This document shows positions 18,662 to 23,737 of a DNA stretch of 23,737 bases, one piece after another. The stretch spans positions 1 through 23,737 of the forward strand of contig NZ_JAUMTY010000026.1 in NCBI RefSeq assembly GCF_030530965.1. The letters run 5' to 3'. How positions within the stretch are numbered: the stretch's first letter is position 1; the number at the start of each line of letters is the position of its first letter. Source of the DNA: Corynebacterium sp. (GTDB lineage Bacteria; Actinomycetota; Actinomycetes; Mycobacteriales; Mycobacteriaceae). A program made the translations under genes and the position numbers. The notes under the pieces are model-generated. The model saw only the letters and a list, made by a program, of their open reading frames with translations. It did not search any database and was not told where the DNA came from.

Positions 18662-19852
18662 GTGGCGAAGGCTAAGTTCGATCGGAGCAAGCCGCACGTA
18701 AACATCGGTACCATCGGTCACGTTGACCACGGTAAGACCACCACTACCGCTGCTATCACCAAGGTTCTGTCGGAGAAGTACCCCGAAGAGAACCAGGCTT
18801 TCGCTTTCGACGCCATCGACAAGGCGCCGGAGGAGAAAGAGCGCGGTATTACCATTAACATCGCTCACGTCGAGTACTCCACCCCGAAGCGTCACTACGC
18901 TCACGTGGATGCTCCGGGCCACGCCGACTACATCAAGAACATGATCACCGGTGCTGCCCAGATGGACGGCGCAATCCTCGTCGTCGCTGCTACCGACGGC
19001 CCGATGCCTCAGACCCGCGAGCACGTTCTTCTTGCTCGCCAGGTTGGCGTTCCTTACATCCTCGTTGCTCTGAACAAGTGCGACATGGTTGATGATGAGG
19101 ACCTCATCGAGCTCGTCGAAATGGAAGTTCGTGAACTCCTCGCTGAGCAGGACTTCGACGAAGATGCACCTATCGTTCACATCTCCGCTCTGAAGGCTCT
19201 TGAGGGCGACGAGAAGTGGGAGCAGTCCATCCTCGACCTCATGGACGCCTGCGACGAGTCCATCCCGGATCCGGTTCGTGAAACCGACAAGCCCTTCCTC
19301 ATGCCTATTGAGGACATCTTCACCATTACCGGTCGCGGCACCGTCGTCACCGGTCGTGTGGAGCGCGGCAAGCTGAACCTCAACGATGACGTTGAAATTC
19401 TGGGCATCAAGGAGAAGAGCCAGAACACCACCGTCACCGGTATCGAGATGTTCCGCAAGCAGCTCGACTACGCAGAGGCTGGCGACAACTGTGGTCTGCT
19501 TCTCCGTGGTACCAAGCGTGAGGACGTTGAGCGTGGCCAGATCGTGGCTAAGCCCGGCGCATACACCCCTCACACCGAGTTCGAGGGTTCCGTCTACGTC
19601 CTGTCCAAGGACGAGGGCGGCCGTCACACCCCGTTCTTCGACAACTACCGCCCGCAGTTCTACTTCCGCACCACCGACGTTACCGGTGTTGTGAAGCTCC
19701 CTGAGGGCACCGAGATGGTTATGCCTGGCGACAACGTCGACATGTCCGTCACCTTGATCCAGCCGGTCGCCATGGACGAAGGCCTCCGCTTCGCTATCCG
19801 CGAAGGTGGCCGCACCGTTGGCGCTGGTCGCGTGACCAAGATCAACAAGTAA
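18662..19852 (+). CDS. tuf: Elongation factor Tu
   Basis: EF-Tu is the GTPase that delivers aminoacyl-tRNA to the ribosome. The 396-aa product has G1 'GHVDHGKTTTT' (19-29), 'EKERGITIN' with switch I, 'DAPGHADY' (83-90, the Ala form usual in actinobacteria) and 'NKCD' (138-141). The C-terminal beta-barrels include 'GRGTVVTGRVERGKLNLNDD' and 'GGRHTPFFDNYRPQFYFRTT'. The protein ends 'REGGRTVGAGRVTKINK'. Start GTG 18662 follows a strong AGGAGG 6-7 nt upstream. It is the last gene of the str cluster, with its own promoter region and terminator. Codon choice is extremely restricted, as expected for one of the most abundant proteins. Confidence 0.99.
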   Translation: MAKAKFDRSKPHVNIGTIGHVDHGKTTTTAAITKVLSEKYPEENQAFAFDAIDKAPEEKERGITINIAHVEYSTPKRHYAHVDAPGHADYIKNMITGAAQMDGAILVVAATDGPMPQTREHVLLARQVGVPYILVALNKCDMVDDEDLIELVEMEVRELLAEQDFDEDAPIVHISALKALEGDEKWEQSILDLMDACDESIPDPVRETDKPFLMPIEDIFTITGRGTVVTGRVERGKLNLNDDVEILGIKEKSQNTTVTGIEMFRKQLDYAEAGDNCGLLLRGTKREDVERGQIVAKPGAYTPHTEFEGSVYVLSKDEGGRHTPFFDNYRPQFYFRTTDVTGVVKLPEGTEMVMPGDNVDMSVTLIQPVAMDEGLRFAIREGGRTVGAGRVTKINK

Positions 19853-19899
19853 GAACCTCTGACAAGTCTCCCCGGTTTCTAGCCGGGAGCTAAGAGGTC

Positions 19900-19931
19900 G
19901 CCCCGCTGCTTAGCGCAGCGGGGCTTTCTTT
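19900..19931 (+). terminator. Rho-independent terminator after tuf
   Basis: A perfect 10-bp GC stem, arms 19900-19909 and 19915-19924, has loop TTAGC and is followed by TTTCTTT. A weaker hairpin, CTCCCCGG to CCGGGAG (19868-19889), lies just before it. Confidence 0.94.
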
Positions 19932-20014
19932 ATGCGCAGACGGGCGGCGGTTTCTAGTGGTCGTGGAAACAGGGATACGTAGCAAAAGGCGGTGCGGACA
20001 GAACCCTGGAGCCC

Positions 20015-20137
20015 AAAAGTGCGGGGGAATATGCGCCCTAAATAAAAGTGCGTGGGTATATGGTCCATTTTCGGCCATTTTTCGCCCATATCGCCCCGCA
20101 GTTTTCAGAACCGACCCCGATATTGCCCCGCAGTTTT
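20015..20137. repeat. Four copies of a 19-bp repeat, two per orientation
   Basis: Copies 1 (20015-20033) and 2 (20044-20062) read AAAAGTGCG-GGG-ATATG. Copies 3 (20087-20105) and 4 (20119-20137) read about CATAT-GCCCCGCAGTTTT, their reverse complement. Copies 2 and 3 can pair at 15 of 19 positions around a 24-nt centre containing CATTTT repeats. The 459-nt gap 19853-20311 otherwise holds the tuf terminator and the promoter of the next gene, and no coding region. It looks like a REP/MITE-type dispersed palindrome or a clustered operator. Confidence 0.7.
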
Positions 20138-20262
20138 CCGGCGTGCGTGCACACTTTTGTCGTATAACCCTAAATCGCGGGGCCTAGCCGGCGAGTAGCC
20201 ACTCCACCTCATTCGCGTGTGTTCTAAAACAGATGAGAAACAGTTCTACAAGGCACTGGGGA

Positions 20263-20270
20263 TATATAAA
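20263..20270 (+). promoter_or_regulatory. -10 region of the secreted protein gene
   Basis: TATATAAA lies about 41 nt before ATG 20312 and is the best -10 candidate. The -35 region is not clear. AAAGGA serves as the ribosome-binding site. Confidence 0.4.
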
Positions 20271-20311
20271 GTAGACCTAGATAGTTCCCTCATTCCCCTC
20301 AAAGGATTCCC

Positions 20312-21436
20312 ATGACCATCGTTTCCCAATATCTGCACACTGGCCGGCACCGTGCCCCCACATCTCCACGCCGCCGGATTCGCGTTCTCTCCGGCGCCGT
20401 CATTGCAGCTGCGGCATTGTTCGCACCGACGGTCGCGTCGCCAAGTGGAGCTGCCTCAGCAGCCCCGATGCCCAACGTCGACCAGAATGGAAATATCGCC
20501 GCACCGGGGCGTACTCAGATTTCCTTCCAGAGCACGTTGACTGGCCACCACGTGGGAACCGCGAATGAGCACGAGTCGCGCCCAGGTTTGTCGCTGGTGA
20601 AGATGTACATCGCGGATTATGTGTTCGAGCATGGCACGCCCGAGGATCAGGCCAAGGCTACCCAGATGCTCCGCTTCTCGGACGACAATATCGCGAGTGA
20701 GCTCTACGCGAAGTACCCGAATAGCATCAACGACCGCGCGGCGAAGTACCACCTGGCGGACACTCACGGTGCTCCTCATTGGGGAAACAGCACGACGTCA
20801 ACGGCGGATTCGGTCGCTTATCTGGAGGCGAAGAAGCGCGAGAATCCGTTCGGTCCTGTGCTCTCTGCGTTAGCGACGGCATCTCCCGTGGCTGCCGACG
20901 GCTACAAGCAGGACTACGGCACCGCGACCCTGCCCGGTGTGTTAGGCACCAAGTGGGGATGGTCCGATGATCGGACCTCCGTGAACGCGTCGGCGTCCTT
21001 TGGCCCGTTCTTCTCTGTCTCCGCGAGCACTTACGGCCCGTCGCAGCAGTTGACCGACGATGTGCAGGGTGCGTTCACCAACCGGCCGTGGAACCCCTTA
21101 GCACTGGACGGTGTGGGCATTCCCGCGTCCGGAGCCCCCGCTCCTGCAACCAACGAATTTGCTTCCGCCGCGTTGACCTCCTATCCTGCCCGCGCGGTTG
21201 CGCAATCCGCGTTCGACACGTATAGGAACGCCGCTTTTAAGGACTTCCAGGATCGCTATGCCCCGAACACCTTTGGCCCTATAGGCAATTCTTCGCCCTT
21301 CTGGCCGACGGTTAATGCCATGCGCGATGAGGCCCTAGCAAACATCGGCCAGCCGATCGTCAACGCCGTACCCGAGAGCATTCCGGTCCCGAGCGCGGTC
21401 GTGCCGTTCCTCCCTCCGGCCCCAGCCGCCCAGTAA
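20312..21436 (+). CDS. Secreted serine beta-lactamase-fold protein
   Basis: The 374-aa protein begins with a basic segment and a hydrophobic core ('VLSGAVIAAAALFAPTVA', about 25-42) and a likely signal peptidase site near 'ASA-AP' (48-52), so it is exported. The mature part carries motifs in the order of penicillin-recognising serine hydrolases. These are SLVK (S94, K97), 'MLRFSDDNIASELYAKYP' (119-136), resembling the SDN region with an extra Asp, and 'LGTKWGWSDD' (211-220) at the place of KTG. The distance from SLVK to SDDN is only 29 residues, against about 60 in class A beta-lactamases, so it is not a standard beta-lactamase. Related actinobacterial secreted proteins of this type are poorly understood. 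The C-terminus is Pro/Ala-rich. It converges with the methyltransferase gene, with 4 nt between the two stops. Confidence 0.75.
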   Translation: MTIVSQYLHTGRHRAPTSPRRRIRVLSGAVIAAAALFAPTVASPSGAASAAPMPNVDQNGNIAAPGRTQISFQSTLTGHHVGTANEHESRPGLSLVKMYIADYVFEHGTPEDQAKATQMLRFSDDNIASELYAKYPNSINDRAAKYHLADTHGAPHWGNSTTSTADSVAYLEAKKRENPFGPVLSALATASPVAADGYKQDYGTATLPGVLGTKWGWSDDRTSVNASASFGPFFSVSASTYGPSQQLTDDVQGAFTNRPWNPLALDGVGIPASGAPAPATNEFASAALTSYPARAVAQSAFDTYRNAAFKDFQDRYAPNTFGPIGNSSPFWPTVNAMRDEALANIGQPIVNAVPESIPVPSAVVPFLPPAPAAQ

Positions 21437-21440
21437 ACCC

Positions 21441-22253
21441 CTACTTCTTCTTGGCGACGATGGCGATAGCGGTCAACTCGTTCTCGTATTTCTGGAACGT
21501 CTGCCGCATCCCCATCACGCGCTTGCGCACGTTCGGCTTCGTCGCAATGTTAAACGCGATCTTGAGGGTGCGCAGGATGCCCTCGTCGCTAATGATCCGC
21601 TTGGGCTCCAGCAACGCCATGGGGGCGAAGTGCGTGGTCTCAACTTCGAAGCCGTGCGAGGTCAGGAGATCCTGCCACTCGTGCTCGGTGAGGGGACGGG
21701 CATTGACCTTGATCGATCGGGCGAGCGCCTTACGCACTTCGGTTTTCGTGTCATCGGAGAGGTCATTGGGCTGGAGGCCGAGCTCGTGGATGGCGTACCG
21801 CCCGCCGGGCCGAAGAATGCGGTGAACCTCCTCAATGATGGCCGCTTTGCCCTTGTCACCCTGCATGGTCAGCATCGCTTCGCCGACGGCTACGTCAACA
21901 GACTCGTCGTCCAAGGTGGTGTTGTTCGCTCGGCCCTGGAGCACCCGAATCGCGTTGGCCGGCATGTGTCCCGACGCCGCCTGGTGCGCAGCCGCCGCGG
22001 CCAGGTGAGCCGCATCCGGGTCTTCGTCGACCCCCGTGTAGGAGGACGGCTCTTCCGCCACGATCTTCTCGGCAGTTTTCCCGAGCCCAGGAGCCAGCTC
22101 CACGACGTCATGGTTGTGAATGGGCAGCGCGCTGAGCATCTTTTCGGTCAACTCGCGCCCGCCAGGGCGAAGGACCTTCTTACCCACTTGCGCCAGGAGC
22201 CAGTGCCCAGACTGGTTTTCGACGGGACGATCACTCATAGGAAGCCGTGGCAT
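21441..22253 (-). CDS. Class I SAM-dependent methyltransferase
   Basis: The 270-aa protein has a Rossmann-type methyltransferase core: motif I 'VVELAPGLGKTAEKI' (50-64), the acidic SAM-ribose contact 'GVDEDPD' (74-80), 'LDDESVDVAVGEAMLTMQGD' (114-133) and the post-core 'RILRPGGRYAIHEL' (145-158). The substrate is not predictable; the shape resembles the broad UbiE/small-molecule methyltransferase group. The start is ATG 22253-22251, 5-6 nt after AAGGAG. A second in-frame ATG (MSDRP) is possible but has no ribosome site. It is a single gene: the next minus-strand unit ends in a terminator before it. The 361-nt gap upstream (22254-22614) shows that terminator, three GCCGACGC repeats and a 6-bp inverted repeat at 22345-22369. 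Confidence 0.9.
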   Translation of the reverse strand: MPRLPMSDRPVENQSGHWLLAQVGKKVLRPGGRELTEKMLSALPIHNHDVVELAPGLGKTAEKIVAEEPSSYTGVDEDPDAAHLAAAAAHQAASGHMPANAIRVLQGRANNTTLDDESVDVAVGEAMLTMQGDKGKAAIIEEVHRILRPGGRYAIHELGLQPNDLSDDTKTEVRKALARSIKVNARPLTEHEWQDLLTSHGFEVETTHFAPMALLEPKRIISDEGILRTLKIAFNIATKPNVRKRVMGMRQTFQKYENELTAIAIVAKKK

Positions 22254-22412
22254 TTCTTCTCCTTGTGCTGGCCGTAGTTTTGTCTGTGTACGCTCAGGTC
22301 ACGCTTCAGGCCACGCTAAGGAAGGCGACCTTGACTTTATTGTTCCACGGTGGTGAGGAAAACCCGTGGTAGTGGGAAGAGAAATAACTCACATATTAAA
22401 TGCGTATTTATT

Positions 22413-22471
22413 GCCGACGCCGGTCTCGCGCTGTTTTCGCCGACGCCGATGCCGATGGTCAAAGCCGACGC
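22413..22471 (+). repeat. Three GCCGACGC octamers at 25-26 bp spacing
   Basis: GCCGACGC occurs at 22413-22420, 22439-22446 and 22464-22471, all in the same orientation in non-coding DNA. They may be binding sites on alternating helix faces or part of a wider oriented motif. Confidence 0.5.
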
Positions 22472-22511
22472 TCGCCCGAGCGTGGTCGTCGTCGACCCAC
22501 AAGCGCACATG

Positions 22512-22553
22512 AAAAAACCGGCTGACCACCTACCAAGTAAGTGGTTCAGCCGG
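22512..22553 (-). terminator. Rho-independent terminator of the membrane-protein operon
   Basis: Read on the minus strand, arms 22541-22553 and 22518-22529 form a 12-bp stem with one bulged base, followed by six T residues (22512-22517 on plus). It ends the transcript of the two membrane-protein genes about 60 nt after the last stop. Confidence 0.92.
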
Positions 22554-22614
22554 TGTTACGTCGAAAACCTGTGTGCCCGGGGCCGAAAAAGCCCGACAAG
22601 CACGTCAGGCGACG

Positions 22615-23169
22615 CTAGCTCGCTTTATCCAGGTGGATGAGGAATCGCGTATCCACATCTTCCTGGGGGAGCGCAGAAACGATATCCGACGCTGCCTGGC
22701 GGCACTCGCCCCGCACATGATCCAGATCGGCATGCGGGTCGCACCGCAATGTCATCGTCAGCACCTTCTGGCCGCGGTCCACCTCAGAGCGGTATTTGCA
22801 GTCCGCAATACCGTCGTACCGGGTGAGATCCTGCGACACAGCGGACGCAATATCGTCCAGCCGAACGGTGACTCGTCCGTTGTCGGCAGATTCTTTTGCT
22901 TCGACTTTGGTGACGCGGCGGCGATCAATAATCAACCACCAGAACCAGAGGCCAAGAAGAATCAGGATTGCCGACGCCACACCGAGGACCGTCGGGTACC
23001 AGGACTTATCGGTCAACGTGCCCCAGAAGCTGGTGTCTGCGTACTCACCGAGCTTTTCGGCCGGGGTGAGGTGCAAGGCCAGGCCGATGCCCCATAGACC
23101 GCCTGCGATGAGGATGGCGGCGACCAGGATCATAATGATCCGGAGGAATATTGACTTTCCGTGGCTCAT
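22615..23169 (-). CDS. Membrane protein, DUF6286/alkaline-shock-anchor-like
   Basis: The 184-aa protein has two membrane helices (about 8-32 and 59-82) joined by a 26-residue extracytoplasmic loop. A cytoplasmic domain of about 100 residues follows ('GRVTVRLDDIASAVSQDLTR', 'LTMTLRCDPHADLDHVR'). This two-helix-plus-small-domain layout matches the actinobacterial DUF6286 and the Gram-positive AmaP-type proteins that accompany Asp23/Gls24 envelope-stress proteins. The family assignment is from memory of architecture, not a search. Start ATG 23169 overlaps the upstream stop as ATGA and has AAGGAG 7 nt before it, so the two are translationally coupled. The cytoplasmic domain has two or three cysteines. 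It is the last gene of the operon and is followed by a terminator. Confidence 0.75.
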   Translation of the reverse strand: MSHGKSIFLRIIMILVAAILIAGGLWGIGLALHLTPAEKLGEYADTSFWGTLTDKSWYPTVLGVASAILILLGLWFWWLIIDRRRVTKVEAKESADNGRVTVRLDDIASAVSQDLTRYDGIADCKYRSEVDRGQKVLTMTLRCDPHADLDHVRGECRQAASDIVSALPQEDVDTRFLIHLDKAS

Positions 23170-23737
23170 TGATCACTCCTTGGTCGGGCAAGCCGAACCT
23201 TGAGATCCGGCTGTGAAGACACCGCTTGAACGACGGGGCGACATGCCTTGTGCACGCGGTCGGACAGACCGGGGTCGTCCGGGTCGCCGGTGACAGTGAC
23301 GGTGACGCGCTTCGCAGTTGCCACGGTGGTGGCATTGAGCACGCCACGCTGGTCTTTCGCACGAGCGCTGCAGGCGCGGGCGATGTCCACCGGGCGCATC
23401 CACAAGGAGGCTTCGTTGTCGATCAAGATGTGCGTCTTGGTCCGCGGACGAAGGCTAGCAATGAGAATGATGAGGCCCAGGATCAGCGCGATAACGGCGA
23501 TGATCAGGAACATCTGAACCCAGTGAGCATGGCTGAGCCAATCGATGATCGGTTGGAGCCACGACGGTCCACTGATCGTGTCGGTTTCCAGAAGGAGTTC
23601 GCGGATTCCGACGGCACCACCGGCGAGGAAGACCAGCCCAAGGATGAACATCCAGCCACGCGCCCTCGGCGACTTCCGAGGTTCCTTCGCCGGGCGGAAG
23701 CTCAGCTTCTTCCAGCTAGGAGTTGCGCTCTGCTTGT
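23166..23737 (-). CDS. Membrane protein, DUF6286-like, partial (5' end outside window)
   Basis: At least 189 residues are visible. A basic N-terminal stretch ('KKLSFRPAKEPRKSPRARGW') precedes two membrane helices ('MFILGLVFLAGGAVGI' and 'MFLIIAVIALILGLIILIA'), then a cytoplasmic domain of about 90 residues ('TKTHILIDNEASLWMRPVDI'). The layout is the same as in the downstream gene, so the pair may be diverged duplicates. The frame stays open to the right edge with no ATG, GTG or TTG codon before the first methionine (23651), and the basic residues fit a cytoplasmic N-terminus, so the true start lies outside the window. In related genomes such genes sit next to an Asp23/Gls24 protein, which would be expected just beyond the edge. 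Confidence 0.72.
   Translation of the reverse strand, partial: KQSATPSWKKLSFRPAKEPRKSPRARGWMFILGLVFLAGGAVGIRELLLETDTISGPSWLQPIIDWLSHAHWVQMFLIIAVIALILGLIILIASLRPRTKTHILIDNEASLWMRPVDIARACSARAKDQRGVLNATTVATAKRVTVTVTGDPDDPGLSDRVHKACRPVVQAVSSQPDLKVRLARPRSDQ

Noticed and set aside
20015..20137. CRISPR array
   Set aside because: Copies are in opposite orientations, imperfect, with short uneven spacers and no cas genes.
22640..23203. Plus-strand open frames over the two membrane-protein genes
   Set aside because: The minus-strand genes have membrane helices, a coupled ATGA overlap and a terminator; the plus-strand frames have none of these.

Overview
The window is a high-GC actinobacterial chromosome segment, almost certainly from Corynebacterium or a close relative. 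This rests on the sequence character of RpoB, RpoC, EF-G and EF-Tu: the RpoB N-terminus resembles 'LAVSRQT', RpoC begins 'MLDVN', and the RpoC zinc and catalytic residues fall at actinobacterial positions. Species cannot be fixed from sequence alone.

Layout. (1) 1-989, minus strand: a GntR/FCD-type regulator cut by the left edge, preceded by a palindromic operator candidate, and a 96-aa protein of unknown function. (2) 990-2776: a long non-coding stretch with a strong plus-strand promoter and an L10-type leader, then rplJ-rplL and an intrinsic terminator. (3) 2777-10832: promoter region, rpoB-rpoC, and a 17-bp-stem terminator. (4) 11054-14670, accessory block: an enlarged ribokinase-like sugar kinase, a TM2-domain protein with a Gly/Gln/Asn-rich tail, and a 443-aa single-pass membrane protein with a prion-like cytoplasmic region. 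(5) 14671-19928: the str operon rpsL-rpsG-fusA with a structured leader, then tuf behind its own promoter region and terminator. (6) 19929-20311: a gap with four copies of a 19-bp sequence, two in each orientation. (7) 20312-22253: a secreted beta-lactamase-fold protein converging on a SAM-dependent methyltransferase. (8) 22512-23737, minus strand: two overlapping membrane proteins resembling the actinobacterial DUF6286/alkaline-shock-anchor group, ending in an intrinsic terminator; the upstream one runs off the right edge.

How the genes work together. Most of the window builds the transcription and translation machinery: L10-L12 stalk, RNA polymerase beta and beta', S12, S7, EF-G and EF-Tu. 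The units are separated by strong terminators, and the non-coding leaders carry the regulatory interest: an L10 leader with an 8-nt anti-Shine-Dalgarno inside a hairpin, an rpsL leader with a long AU-rich hairpin, and hairpins before tuf. The accessory genes between these blocks look like cell-envelope and metabolic functions. No tRNA, rRNA, CRISPR array, transposase or phage gene was seen. The most unusual items are the four-copy inverted repeat cluster, the two neighbouring low-complexity membrane proteins, the loop-expanded kinase and the oriented GCCGACG motif in non-coding DNA.
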